Assembly (NCBI RefSeq): GCF_002878395.1
Contig: NC_061119.1
Coordinates: 12,331,591-12,395,590 of the forward strand
DNA: 64,000 nucleotides
Source: Capsicum annuum
Lineage: Eukaryota; Streptophyta; Magnoliopsida; Solanales; Solanaceae
Reading direction: 5' to 3'
Positions within the stretch are counted from its first letter, which is position 1. Each line of letters begins with the position of its first letter. Positions 36,445-48,159 of the stretch are shown here, piece by piece. The notes beneath the pieces are model-generated. The model searched no databases, was not told the origin of the DNA, and worked only from the letters and a program-made list of their open reading frames with translations. The position numbers and the translations under genes were made by a program.

Positions 36445-36579
36445 TTACTCGTCCTCCCTCTTCTCTACCAGAGATCGCGACGTGATCGCACTACAGTGGT
36501 GCAACACACCAACATCCTCAAAACTCACAACTCCCTTCTTCATTACCAACTCCTTTAAAAACTTGGTGTATTCAGACAT
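36445..36579 (-). pseudogene. Captured Ty3/gypsy polyprotein fragment
   Basis: A 44-codon stretch reads MSEYTKFLKELVMKK, then VSFEDV, HHCSAI and SRSLVEKRED. This matches the region just before the protease of many plant gypsy polyproteins (the KFLKELVTKKR / CSAI motif region). It is too short for function and sits antisense within the Helitron. Confidence 0.65.
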
Positions 36580-37456
36580 CTGCTCAAGAGACTAATACTG
36601 AAAAAATACAAATATAATTGACTTTATTTTTTTGATTAAGCACATTTTATTTTTAATTATTGTGTTTAACATGTATCCATTTGGCTTTATGATTTTAGTT
36701 AGTTTTGAGAATACTCTACAGTAACTCTTTCCATTTTAAGATTACAGACTTTAATGAATATTTGTGGCTTCTTTTTCTTTTTTTTTTTTAAATGATAAAA
36801 CTATTTGTGGCTTTTATTGAAACATAATTAACTCTTCTATGTAAATATATTTAAATATTATGTTTACTTTTAAAATATACACATATATAAATTGTGTTTA
36901 TATTCAAATTTTAAATTTATACGATCTATCTTATTTCATGTGCAAAATCTACCAGCAAATTAGTAAAAGTGAAAAACAAACATATGAACATACTGAAAAG
37001 AAAATCAACGAGAAAAGTAATTCAATTGCATTAGACTAATAGCATAACATTAAGAAACAAGAGAATAATAAAGATCATTAATTTTTCAATAATGTTAGAA
37101 AAAAATATTAATAAAATATTCATGTCGAAAAAATGTATCAACTTTATGGGCAATGCAAAACCATATATAATTTTTAAATTTGATTTGAAATATAAGCCTT
37201 AGTGTATCAATTTAAAGTATTGAAGCAAATAAATTAGATATAATAATATAATTAACATATGTGACTAATAAATAACCTATTCCTCAATTTTTTTATTTTT
37301 TTTTGCAGAATTTAAAATATATTCACTACAAATATGAATGTGATAGTCTTAAGATCAAGAGAAGCACTATAATCTTTCTACTTAATAATGTGGATGAATT
37401 TGTTCTATTATCGTTTATAAGATGTTTGTGAAATTTTTATTTGTCGCGCATCGCGC

Positions 37457-37471
37457 GAATACAAATACTAG
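37457..37471 (+). terminator. Helitron 3' terminal signal
   Basis: The end of the palindromic hairpin (stem of six, TCGCGC/GCGCGA, from 37,444), followed by ATACAAATACTAG. This is the transposition end signal, not a transcription terminator. Confidence 0.7.
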
Positions 37472-38616
37472 TTTTTTTATTAAAACAAAGTTAATTCTTG
37501 TTTGGTATTACTATTTAAATTAACAAACCTTAATTAGCAAACATAGGACTAGTTAGTACTACTAATACATACAAGAGCCATCAAATCAAAAGAGGAAAAT
37601 ACTTTCCTACATTATCTTATTGTTTTATCGCTTAGAGGAAAACAAGAAACAATTATTAATTACATCGTTGTCTAATTTACACTAATTTAGAATTAGTTAT
37701 TTAGTAAGCATCTTTAGAGTGACACTTGGTCAATTCATAGAGGTGGGCAAATGTGCGGGATGGATTGAATTTGAACGGATCAAGATGGGTTGAGCTAATA
37801 AGGATCGGATATTGACCGACTTAGAAGTTATTTGAGCTGAAATGATCTAAAATGCTGGTCAAAACGCAACTTCGTTCTCCAATTCTTATTAAATTTGAAT
37901 TATTTTATTTGTTCTTTTATAAAATGAATTGAGCTAAATGAGCGGATCAATAATCAGTTCATACTCAATGAGTCAGACGGATTATACAAACAACAATAAT
38001 ATTTTAGTGCAATTCCATAAGTGGGTCTAGAAAGGGTAGAATGTACACAAACCTTACTTCAAAAATTTTGTGCCTTTATCTGGAGAAAAAGTCAGGCATT
38101 TATAGTCAAAAGGTTGATTTTTCCGGAAAGAAGCAATGGTTCTTGAAAAGACGCACTATTTCGGACTGTCGCCGACCTGTGCTTGCAGATAGTCCACATA
38201 CCACCTGTGCTCGCAGATGGTCCACATGCGGCCGCAGGTTGCATTTTGTCCAAAAAAAAGAACCTTTCGTCCCACCTACGGATCCCATATGCGTCCGCAG
38301 GTCGCATTTCCATTTTCAATACAATACGTGTTTTGACATGAGTCCACCAATGAAGAAAATTTTTCTATCGGAATCATTAAAGATTTTTGATAAGTCATTT
38401 GACAAATTCAAATCTAAATTTGAAGTCGAGTCAAGCAAGATTTGTCTTCTTGCCTAGCTATCCACATGAAGGAATGCTGCTTAGTTTAAGCACAAAAATA
38501 TTCTTTTCTCCCACCAATGTAGGAGAACACTTCTTTCTTATAATGAAAACTCAATTTATTTTTCATTTTCTTCTCTCCATTCCATTCACATATCATCACT
38601 TACAACCAACAAGTGC
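37472..38616. other. Region without a supported gene
   Basis: Contains repetitive-looking sequence. Around 37,740-37,990 there are repeated GGATCAA/TGGGTTGAG-like motifs; around 38,150-38,310 a short GGTCGCA/GCAGATRGTCCACAT repetition. A 138-codon open frame at 38,041 lacks family features and I do not call it. Confidence 0.35.
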
Positions 38617-39118
38617 TTTGTTTACTTGTTAGTTTAGTCTGTTCATTTGTTCTACTTTGGTTGTCCAAGATATGAAAGATATTGAGTTTTCGTTTTTTCT
38701 GGAGTATTACTTTACGTGGTATGGAATTAAGGATTTTTATTGAGTAATTTCCTTTTGATGGTTTGTTTTCTAATATTGCATGTGTGATATATATTTCTTT
38801 CGCTGCATATGCATATATAATAGTTTGACCTTAAAAGACATAATCACAACCTATATAAATCGGTAGGATACTTTTATGATGACTAATGATTCTCCTACCT
38901 CTATTAATGGTGGTTTCCATTAGTATTGATGAGTTTTGTTGCTTCAATAGTTCAAGGTTGTGTTGAACTTATTGAATTATCTTTGAGGTAGGAATAAGTT
39001 TGCGTATTCCATGCCTTTGATATTGTTGTTACGTATCCATAAAGGGGTTTTGGAAACAATCTCCCAACCTTTGAGGTAGGGGTCAAATTTGTGAGCACTA
39101 TACACTCTCCACACCTCA

Positions 39119-39135
39119 CTTTGTGTTAAGGTGTA
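39119..39135. repeat. SINE target-site duplication, left copy
   Basis: CTTTGTGTTAAGGTGTA, identical over 17 bp to 39,316-39,332. The unoccupied counterpart in the RPL4 flank near 24,370 has GTTGTGTTAAGGTGTATT. Confidence 0.92.
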
Positions 39136-39315
39136 AAAGGATAACCCGGGTGCACTAAAGCTTTCACTATGCGTAGGATTCGGGGAAGAGCTCTACCACA
39201 AGAGTGTATTGTATAGTCTTACTTTGCATTTATGTCAGAAGCTGTCTCAAAGGCTTAAACCTGTGACCTTCTAGTCACATGACAACAATTTTACCGGGTA
39301 CTCCAAGGCTCCCCT
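39136..39315 (-). mobile_element. Au/TS-type SINE
   Basis: On the minus strand: GGAGCCTTGGAGTACCCGGT (tRNA-like head with box A), a box-B-like GGTTTAAGCC, GAGACAGCTTCTGAC, a TACACTC/TGTGGTAGAGC region and CACCCGGGTTATCCTTTT at the 3' end. This agrees with the widespread Au/Sol SINE pattern. Perfect 17-bp target duplications flank it. Confidence 0.9.
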
Positions 39316-39332
39316 CTTTGTGTTAAGGTGTA
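39316..39332. repeat. SINE target-site duplication, right copy
   Basis: Identical to 39,119-39,135. Confidence 0.92.
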
Positions 39333-39852
39333 TTTTGTTGAAATAAAAGGATGGTTTAGGAATAATGAATAGATTCTAAATATTTCACTTATTCGGAAAT
39401 TATGAAGTTGGAGTCAAAGATGATCCTATATTTAGCTATATTTTTTGCACATGGTATTTAAAATAATATTTGTACTTTAGAATATTTGAAATAATATTTA
39501 TACTTGAGTATATTTGAAATAGTGTTTATACTTTAATGTAATTAAGTAAATCTTTAAACGTGAAGTGAATTGAAAAATCATTTTAGAAGCAAAGTGAATA
39601 TATACTTTTTCATAACTTATCTACTTTATGAGAAATATGATTTGTTTTCCTCTTATTATAGCAAAGGGTCTTCTGGGTGAATGGTTTATTGAAGCAAACC
39701 GATCTCAATGGAGAAATGTAGCAAAATGAAATAAGGATTATCACAACTTTTTATGGGAAGTGGAAAATTATTTATATTCATTGTAAAAATGGAAAAGGTA
39801 ATTTTTGTTTCCAAACTGAAAAATAATATTTGGAAATTAGAGTTATGTTTGG

Positions 39853-40005
39853 CCATGAAATTAATTAGAGTTTTTTTTTAAAAAATTTTTGTAAGTAATT
39901 TGAAGTGAAAATAAGTAAAAACACCTATTCGCTGTTTTTTTAAATTTTTGAAGAAAGTGAATAGAGCGAAATAAATTCTTTCATAATTTCATGGCCGTCC
40001 AAAGA
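39853..40005. mobile_element. MITE-like inverted repeat
   Basis: GTTTGGCCATGAAATTAAT on the left pairs with ATAATTTCATGGCC on the right. Same end type as the MITE at 24,519. The boundary is approximate. Confidence 0.5.
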
Positions 40006-40953
40006 ACATGCTTACAGAATTAGTTGAACAATTGAGTATATTAAGGAGGGGAAATAAGTCTGCATATCAATTATTTTTATATTAATAATAAATAAATTAG
40101 AATAATTGGTATTGTAAGCCACCAAAGGAAAGTTAATTATCAATCAAACTTGTGGTCTCTAATTTCCTGTGTATATCGAAGTTGCCTTATTAATTGTTGG
40201 TGTAATATACCATAATTATAATAAATTACAGTTGAAAATATAAAAAATATGAAGAAAATAAAATAATTTTCTTCTTAATTGAGACGCGAATATCTGACTC
40301 TCTTTGAGGAGATTCAAGTCCACTGAAACATAATTTGTACTGATCCAACAGTATCAACGGTTGACTTGGATACAACAACCCATCAACGACTTACAACTCA
40401 AACAACTCCAGACTAGTTAAAGCGTCCAAAGCTCCACTACAAAAAATCTTTCTTCAACATATTACACAAAAAATTTTTCTTCAACATATTAAAGCTTTCT
40501 TTGTATAGTAAATATAGTTAAGAATTTAGATATTTATTATGTATATTTAAATTGAATCCCTTGATACCAGTAAAAGAGTTGGTTCAGTGCCAAAAGGGGT
40601 TCAACGACCCAGTCGCAGCAAGCATTTTTTTTTTTTTTTTGATTTATGTGTTTTAGATTTTTAAAAAGAAAGCTAGGCTTATTTAGAAACCAAATGATGC
40701 CGTTTTCCCCCTTTTGAGAAATGGGACAAATTGAATTTAAGTAGAAATTCAAACGATGTGGTTTTCCCCCAAATTTAAAATTAGAAACCCTTATTTATTT
40801 CTCTGATTTTCTTTCCAACAGACAAAATCACGCTCTTTCTCTCCCAGCTGATCTGAGTGAGCTCTTGCTCGCCTTTCACTTTTACCTTCCGATTATCATC
40901 TTCGGCATCTCCTTCCGATCTCTATTTGGCTCCGATTTTCTCTAATCTCTGTT
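40006..40953. other. AT-rich flank leading into a gene-like 5' leader
   Basis: No coding region until the ATG at 40,954. A 17-bp T run lies near 40,624. The last 130 bp are CT-rich and look like a transcribed 5' leader. Confidence 0.4.
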
Positions 40954-41792
40954 ATGGCTTCCTCGGTATGTTCTCAATTTCTTCTTTTTTGATTTTATTT
41001 TTTCAGAATTCTATTTCTATATATGTGCTACTTGAATTTTGATTTTTAATAGTGTAAAATCTCTTTTCTTATTGTATGATTTATGGTGTAAAAGATGACT
41101 TAGGACTGATTTTAGTTTTTAATTGCTTTTAAGGGCCACTGTCAGTCAGGCGTCAACCACCATCTTAGAAGTTAGAACTTAGAAATAGAAACATTAGTTG
41201 AGGAAAATAAAAAAAGAGTTTCATTATTTCAAATTTCAATTTTTAATTTCTACTAGTGATGATGTGACTCGTGCGCTCAAATTGAACCAAATTAAAAATG
41301 CGAACAACTAAAACAAAATGACCTACCTACTTTTTATATCTTGTGCTTGCTGGTTCTAAGTTCTGCCTTCTTCTCTGTTGATAATTTGCCTACTTGACTA
41401 CCTGTGCAATTGTACAATCTATTTTGAATTTGGAGAGTTAAATAAGAAAATATCTTATTGCTTGATTTTTATAAGTTCTAATTAAGTTCTTACTTTATGG
41501 CAGTCTCATCATTCGATGAAGAAATATTTTACTACTATACCAAAATCAAATTTAGTCTCCACGATTCCAAAATCCAGTTTAGTCTCTCATAGTCATAGTC
41601 AATCTCACCAAGAAGAAAACGCCAACCAGTCTGAAACACTATTACCTCCTTCTCAAGAATTTGTTTTGAGTTCTTTAAATTTTGAACCCGGAGAAAGAAT
41701 TCCAATATTGAAGTATCCTTCAAAACATCGTGATCTTATTAGAAGAACGTATCTCTTGAATGGTCCTTGTCAACCTCGTTTGAAGCTTCATG

Positions 41793-41797
41793 AGTAT
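41793..41797. repeat. Target-site duplication AGTAT, left copy
   Basis: AGTAT here and at 44,294-44,298. With one copy removed the hAT frame continues HEY-PQTD. Confidence 0.9.
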
Positions 41798-44293
41798 TGT
41801 AACGAGCCGAGACTACCCCCTAGTCGTCACACGGTGCTTAAGACCACAAGTGGTCCTAAGCTAACCCTTGTACTGGCATACTGTTAAGTAACTGATCTAA
41901 ATCTGTATAAAATGACTGAGTTTATTGTGCGGAAATATAATCATGAGGAAATCTGAGAAAAATACAACACTGGTACAATTTAACATTTTGATAAAACTGA
42001 AGAGCAAAACTGAAATTACATGACTGACTCTGACTGACATCTGTGAAGCCTTTACTATACTGACTATAGATAACTGGGACGCGACTCCAACTACCACTAA
42101 TCAATACATATGAGTAAGAAAGTAAATTACCTAAATAACATCTAACTGAAATCCCCGAAGTAGAAGGACTCATCATCTGCTGGCTGGAATCTGCAACCGT
42201 CTAATCGTGATATATGGACTACAACTGAACTGGTACCTACATTATTAAATAATGTAGCACATAGACGTATATGTGGATCAGTACTTTTGGAATGTACTGA
42301 GCATATGGGGTGAATGCACAAGTAAATCAATATCTCAATATTACTACAAATTTGTAAAAGAATGCATGCTAAATGTAGATGACTCACATGAGCTGGAATA
42401 TCTGAAAACTGAAAATCATCATCATGAATAACAAAACATGCTGCATAAATTTAGTGAGTCATAACATTTAGTTTCTAAAAGCTGTACTGGTATTCTGTCT
42501 TTAACTCATGCTGTCTAAGTGTAGAAGGACTCACTTCTGTATCTGTAAACTGAAATCTGAAATCTGAAATCTCATAGCTAATGTCATATGTAAAGCAATA
42601 TCTGTACACTTAATTTCTAAAAGCTTTTCTGTTATTCTTTACTCTTTTATGTAGCTGTAGAGAAATACTTTTAAAAACTATTTTGAAAATCTTTACTGTT
42701 AGGTTACTCTTTTCTGCAGAGAGGTTCTTCTAACCGACATAAAACATGTGAGCTATCATGGAGTCCAACGTCTAGTTCTCTTTTGGAAAAACCTCACGTT
42801 GGGGAGAGGTGTCATACTTTTGCCAAGGAGTATAACCTAATCTAAGTGATCACATCTGTAACTGTCATCCATATAGAAATGAAAATAATCTGATATTCTG
42901 TACCCACATTGGCTCGTAGTTCTGGGGCATGTAAACATACCCAACTCAGTGCTAAATACTACCTTTAATCTGCATGCTCATTCTGTTGAAAATTCTCTTT
43001 AAAAACTAGTATAATGGTTTATAATTAAGACCGACTGTATATCTGTTAAATTAAACTGTAATCTGAAACTGTAAAGTGGATTTCATATCTAAGCTGAGAT
43101 CAAAACATTAAATCTTTATCGAAAGTCTGAAAATAATCTAGTTATAGGGTGCTTATAGCACAATCAATCTTGAAATAACAATATTCTACTAGAGCTTAAT
43201 ACCCATGCATCAAATTCATGTCAAAATATAATAATATTCATGCTTTATAATGAAGATATTGATAATTCAACTAAAAATCTGGGAATTTCTGCAATACGCA
43301 TGAAAATACAAAAATAAACATGCAAATTCATCATCTAAATCACTTCAATTCTCAAAAATTTCAATTAGCAATAGTGGGTATGAACCCTAATTTGAAACTC
43401 ATGAAATTTCATACAAAATCAGCTTTAAAACTAATTTTGGGCACAAGGATGAAAGAATTATCCTTTTTGAAAAACCCCTCATACCTTAATTGATGCAATT
43501 GATGAGAACACTTGATTTTGGATTCCTATTTGTGCTCTTGAAGATGGATTCTTGATTATCTTGAATAGGTAACCTTGAATTTTGAGTTTCCTTGGAGAAA
43601 GAATGGTTTAATTTTGGATTTCTTTAGAGGTAGTGGTATGGACTGCGTACATTCTACCCTCCCCAGACCCCACTAGGTGGGAAATATACTGGGTTTGTTG
43701 TTGTTGTAAGTTTTGATGTTCTAGGGTTTCTTTGAGAGGAAGTTGATGAAAAGTGAGCATATAATGGTTGGAATAAGATTAATTAATTGTTATTCACTAA
43801 TTGGGGCTGAGTTAAAGACTTGATTGCCCTTAAAAAAATTAAGTTCAAAAACTGATATCCCAATTTTGGGCCCACCGCGACACGGGACTATCGCGGTGGC
43901 TCACTAGATAAGGGACCACTGCCATTTTGGGTTGTGGCTCGACGCGGTGAAATCGCGTTGGGCTGCTGGAAAAGGGATGAGTCCCATTTTGGCCTTTGGC
44001 GCGACGCGGCATAATCGCGTTGCTTCACTGGAATCGTACAATTGCTATTTCGTTCTTCACCGCAACGCGGTGCCTGTCGAAATGCCATACTGTTTTACTA
44101 AAAACGCCATAACTTCTCAACCGAGTATCGTATTAAGACGAAATTGGTATCGTTGGAAAACTGAGCCAATTATCTATACATTGGTGGGTCTAGAGCTTGA
44201 AAATTCTACATGTATCAAGAGTTATTCATTTTTAAAGCTAACCCTTGACATTCTAGGAGTTAAACTGAACTAGGAAAAGTACGGGGTATTACA
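41798..44293 (-). mobile_element. Solo LTR (family A), minus orientation
   Basis: Begins TGTAACGAGCC and ends ACGGGGTATTACA on the plus strand, that is TGTAATACCCCGTAC...CGTTACA in its own orientation, with TG...CA ends and a 5-bp duplication AGTAT. No coding region. Its CG-rich block with GCGACGCG-type repeats and its flanking CTGAAATCTG-type repeats match the element at 52,355. Perfect target duplications around a single LTR point to LTR-LTR recombination. Confidence 0.82.
43625..43707 (+). mobile_element. 83-bp RTE 3'-end fragment
   Basis: AGAGGTAGTGGTATGGACTG through GACCCCACTAGGTGGGAAAT and TGTTGTTGTTG matches the last 80 bp of the two RTE copies. Such very short inserts are severely 5'-truncated LINEs or SINEs sharing the LINE tail. 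Confidence 0.85.
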
Positions 44294-44298
44294 AGTAT
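44294..44298. repeat. Target-site duplication AGTAT, right copy
   Basis: Pairs with 41,793-41,797. Confidence 0.9.
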
Positions 44299-46436
44299 CC
44301 TCAAACAGATATTTTTGGATCAATGCGCCGTTTCAATCATGAATGGTTTGATGATGTATATAATGATTGATTGGAGTATAGTGTTAGTAAAGATGCAATC
44401 TATTGTTTGTATTGTTGTCTTTTTAAAGACAATATCATTCATCAAGGTGGAGGTGAAGTATTTTCAACTACGGGATCTAGAAGTTGGCATAAAAAGAAGA
44501 GTCTTGGAAAACATATTGGTTTGCCAAATAGCATACACAATCCATCAAAGAAGAAATGTCAAGATTTATAACGACAATGACAATTGATTCAATTTGAATA
44601 TTATAGGCAATCGAATCAAATTAAAAATGGATATTTGATTCGCTTTTGCTTCGGTTGATGTAGTAAGACTTTTCATAACTCAGGGGTTTGCATTTCGAGA
44701 TCATGATGAATCTAAATCATCACTTAGTAGGGGTAACCTTCTTCAAATACTCTCATGGTATACAAAAAAGTGATAAAATTCATGACTATGTGCTAGAACA
44801 TGCTCCTCTAAATGATCAAGTGACTTCTCCAATGATTCAAAAAGACATTGTGACTGCATGTAAAATAGAGACCGTTAAAGCTATTCTTGAGAAATTAAAT
44901 GGTGATTACTTTGCTTTACTAGTTGATGAATCTTTTGATGTATCCCGTAAAGAGCAGATGGTTATTGTATTGCGATATATTGATAGAATGGGATTTTTAA
45001 TAGAGCGACTTATTGACATTGTTCATGTTAAAAATACTAGTGGTTTATCTCTAAAGGGGGCAATTGTTAATTTACTTGCTCAACATTTCTTGAGTCTATC
45101 ATCCGTGCGTGGACAATGTTATGACGGGGCAAGTAATATGCAAGGTGATATTAATGGTCTAAAATGTTGATTAGGCAAGAAAGCAAATCGGCTCATTCTA
45201 TCCATTGGTTTGCTCATCAACTTCAACTAACTCTTGTTGGAGTCTCAAAAAAGTGTATTGAAGTGGGAAAGCTTGTAGTGTTGGTTTCAAATATTTTAAA
45301 TGTGTTGGGATCTTCTTTTAAGCGTATGGATGAATTTTGAGATTCTCAAAAAAATAAAATTCAAGAGGCATTAGATATGGGTGAAGTTACTACCGGCAGG
45401 GGCTTGAATCAACAACTTGGTCTATCAAGAGCTTGTGATACTCGTTGGGGATCCCATTATAAATCCTTTAGTAATTTTATTTTGATGTTTGACTCTATTC
45501 TTGATGTTCTTGAATCACTTATTCTTGATGCACGGAATATGGATGAAAGAGCCAAGGCAATGGGACATCTTGAAGCTTGTTGAACATTTGAGGTTGCTTT
45601 CATGTTGCGCTTGATGAGAGATATTTTGGCTATCACAAATGAGCTTAATAAATGCTTACAAAAAAAAGGAGCAAGATATTGCAAGTGCCATGTTACTTGT
45701 TGAAGTAGCAAAGAGAAGGTTGCAAGTTTTAAGGGATAATGAATGGGATTCTCTTATTGATAAGGTGTCTATATTTTGTACTCAACTTGATATTTTGATA
45801 CCTAACTTTGAAGAACCATATGTTAGCTCTTTAAGACCCCGACGTAAACTTGCTAGCTATACAGTCTTACATCATTATCGTGTTGAAGTGTTTTGCAATA
45901 TTATTGATTGGCAACTTCAAGAACGTAATGATCGTTTTGATGAGGTGACGACTGATTTGCTCCATGGAATTGCTTGTTTGAACCCAATTAACTCATTTTC
46001 AAGTTTTGACATCAAAAAAATAATGAGAATGGCGGAGTTATATCCAGATGACTTTGATGAATCTAATATGGGTACTCTTGAGAATCAACTTACAAGTTAC
46101 ATTATTGATGTTCGTGATGTTGATGAAAGGTTCTCCGATCTCAATGGGCTATGCGATCTTTCCAAAAGATTAGTGTAGACAAAGAAACATTCAAATTATC
46201 CTCTAGTATTCCGCTTAGTGAAACTTGCTCTACTTCTACCCGTTGCTACCGCATCCGTTGAAAGAGCTTTTTCGGCAGTAAAGTATATCAAGAATGATTT
46301 GCGAAGTCGAATGAGTGATGATTTTTTTTGTGGTTGTTTGGTGCCTTATCTAGAAAAAGATGTATTTGATAATATTTCTAATGATGCTATTATTAAGACA
46401 TTTCAAGATATGAAACCTCGTGTAGTACAATTGTAA

Positions 46437-46800
46437 ATTGTAATGTATGTAGTTGCATTTGGAATAGTAAAACTATGTTTTAAGGTCAAGTTTGGGACTT
46501 TTGAATGTTTGTTTATGTACGTCGTGTATTCTAGTTCTTGTATGGCAACTTTCCTTCTTATGTGCTGACCTTATTCTTGCAATTTATGGAAGTGTCCATT
46601 TATTCTTTTCTGAACTATTTTTCCTTGAGCCGAAGGTCTACTTGAAATTGTCTCTCTACCTAATAATTACATGATACCTTAACTTGGTTGTTGCATTATG
46701 CATATTTTAGTTTGTATGCCTTGAAAATATCCTTTTCAGCTCTTTGTTCACTGCATTTTGGACATGGTTGTTTTCTTTGGTCCTTGAAAATTCGTTGCAG
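46437..46800. other. hAT 3' flank
   Basis: Follows the hAT stop; no gene. A 60-codon open frame with hydrophobic content lacks support. Confidence 0.3.
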
Positions 46801-47105
46801 TTGGTTCATCGATATCGTCTCTATCAGGTTTATGTACAACAACCATGAAAGCTGCAGGAGCAATTAGAGTGTTTGAGCTTCTGAATTGCATCTCAAACAT
46901 GTCTACATCAGGAGATAAGTGCCTTGTAAGGTTAGTTTGTCCTTTTTCACTCGCAAACATCCTTTTATGGGGGTGCTGGTAGTAAGAAGCTTGTATTCCA
47001 CTGGCGATTACTTATTTTGTTGAAGTGAAAACCAATAGAAAGACTTCTTATAACATCTCGGCTGTTGGTGCAAATGGAGACGTTGAACTGGATGATATTG
47101 ACCTC
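46801..47105 (+). pseudogene. ABC transporter (ABCB half-transporter, NAP8/ABCB28-like) exon remnants
   Basis: One exon-like block (from 46,801, preceded by TTGCAG) reads [24 protein letters not shown] and STSGDKCL and ends at GTAAGG. A second block near 47,050-47,105 reads NGDVELDDI. In plant ABCB half-transporters this is the end of the membrane domain (MKAAGASRRVFQ region) leading into the nucleotide-binding domain (GDVELDDVWF). The remainder of the gene, including Walker motifs, is absent. The subfamily call is from memory of motifs and is tentative. Confidence 0.55.
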
Positions 47106-47269
47106 CGCCATAATGACATTGGAAACAGTCTTCAGACAACTTCCATTCTACTCTAAATTTCAGGACTAAAAGGTTAAATAAATCAGCATTATATAATCTT
47201 GAGTCACCTGGCAACCTGATAAATGAACAGTTGGCAGTAAGATTGCCAGCTCGAATATCCCCATCATCT

Positions 47270-48040
47270 ACAGCGTCACAAAGCTTGTAATGTTTGCTGA
47301 ATCATTGGTTGCATTCACTGATGCAGAGAGGTTAATTGGAGAAGTTGAAAAGAATCAAGCAGCTCTTAACCCTGAACGTACTATATATGTGATGTTAAAA
47401 GGCTCATTGGAAGGAAGTAAGTTTGAACATGTTACAGTTTTTTCGTTTTGTTGTGAATGTTGTATTGTGGGGCTTGTGTTTCTTGAGATTTTTGGTGTTT
47501 TTGATTTGATTTTGTTCTTGTTGTTTGGCAGGTTTGACGATCCAGAAGTTCAGAAAATTATCAAAATGTTGCCTTTTAATGTTGTGAACAAAGATGGCAA
47601 GCCTTATGTACAAGTGAAGATTAAAGATGGCGACATTAAAGTGTTTAGCCCAGAGGAAATTAGTGCTATGATCTTGCAGAAAATGAAACAAACAGCTGAG
47701 GGGCGTATTTAGGGAAGTCAATTAAGCACGCTGTCATCACCGTTCCAGGTATATTTAACAACAAAAAAGATATCCAAAGATGTATTTTCATATTATTGCT
47801 AACTCCTTGATCATGAAAATGTTGTTGTCTATTTTTTTCGATTGAGAAATTTGATTCATATGTAGATTATTTTAATGATGCACAAAGGCAAGCAACCAAG
47901 GATGCTGGCACCATAGCAATTAGCAGGGCTGAATGTAGTTCGGATAATAAATGAGCCGACTGCGGCTGCTATATAGCCTATGGTTTGGACAAGAAAGGGA
48001 AAGAGAAGAACATTTTGGTGTATGGCCAGCAAAATGGTTG
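47270..48040 (+). pseudogene. HSP70 (BiP-like) fragment with introns
   Basis: Reads [14 protein letters not shown] and [11 protein letters not shown], then across an intron (47,417-47,531, GT-AG) [27 protein letters not shown] and [19 protein letters not shown], and after a second intron (about 47,747-47,863) YFNDAQRQATKDAGTIA and AYGLDKKGKEKNILVY. This is the N-terminal ATPase part of an Hsp70; the wording is closest to ER-type BiP. The first ATPase loop, all of the rest, and the substrate-binding domain are missing. Small insertions (for example GG in the TAEAYLG codons) break the frame. Retained introns mean it was duplicated as DNA, not as mRNA. Confidence 0.82.
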
Positions 48041-48159
48041 ATCTTCTGGGTAAAACCAGTGTTGTTGCATTTGAAGTAGTTGTAAATATTCACTGGCTTG
48101 ATTTTGAAGAAAATAGAAGCAGAGACTAGAAGTGAGATGTTTTTGCTAAAAGTCTGTCA

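Larger units (their letters stand above)
35041..37471 (+). mobile_element. Non-autonomous Helitron
   Basis: Begins TCTATATCTATATCTGTATT, ends with the hairpin TCGCGC-ATC-GCGCGA followed by a short spacer and CTAG, and sits between a 5' A and a 3' T, all as expected for a plant Helitron. No Rep/helicase region is present. It carries a short antisense gypsy fragment. Confidence 0.88.
38617..39640 (+). repeat. Diverged duplicate of the RPL4 3' flank
   Basis: Matches 23,454-24,925 in the same orientation. Blocks shared almost exactly include GGAGTATTACTTTACGTGGT, TCTAAATATTTCACTTATTC and GTGAAGTGAATTGAAAAATC. The duplicate lacks a 51-bp piece bounded by TTGAG repeats, the stretch equivalent to about 24,060-24,360 and the MITE at 24,519. 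It gained a SINE. The RPL4 coding exons are not present next to it. Confidence 0.88.
40954..46436 (+). pseudogene. hAT-type transposase gene (TTF-finger/DUF4371 class), split by an LTR
   Basis: A tiny exon MASS (40,954-40,965), a GT-AG intron (40,966-41,503) and a main exon starting SHHSMKKYFTTIPK can be joined in frame. The main exon has the TTF-type entry ILKYPSKHRDLIRRTYLLNG up to the insertion at 41,798, then after it PQTDIFGSMRRFNHEWF, a DAIYCLYCCLFK finger region, DYFALLVDESFDVSRKEQM, GQCYDGASNMQG (DUF4371) and the C-terminal dimerisation block PVATASVERAFSAVKYIKNDLRSRM (46,240-46,310). Frameshifts near 44,580-44,690, a TGA after GLKC (45,168-45,170), and breaks near 45,340 and 45,580 inactivate it. 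In life such proteins excise and reinsert DNA; some plant relatives are domesticated. Confidence 0.82.

Noticed and set aside
38041..38457. 138-codon open frame
   Set aside because: Low-complexity, repeat-derived sequence with no recognisable domain.
41897..42387. Overlapping antisense open frames of 66-84 codons inside the solo LTR
   Set aside because: Overlapping frames on the same strand with no motif; the element is otherwise non-coding.
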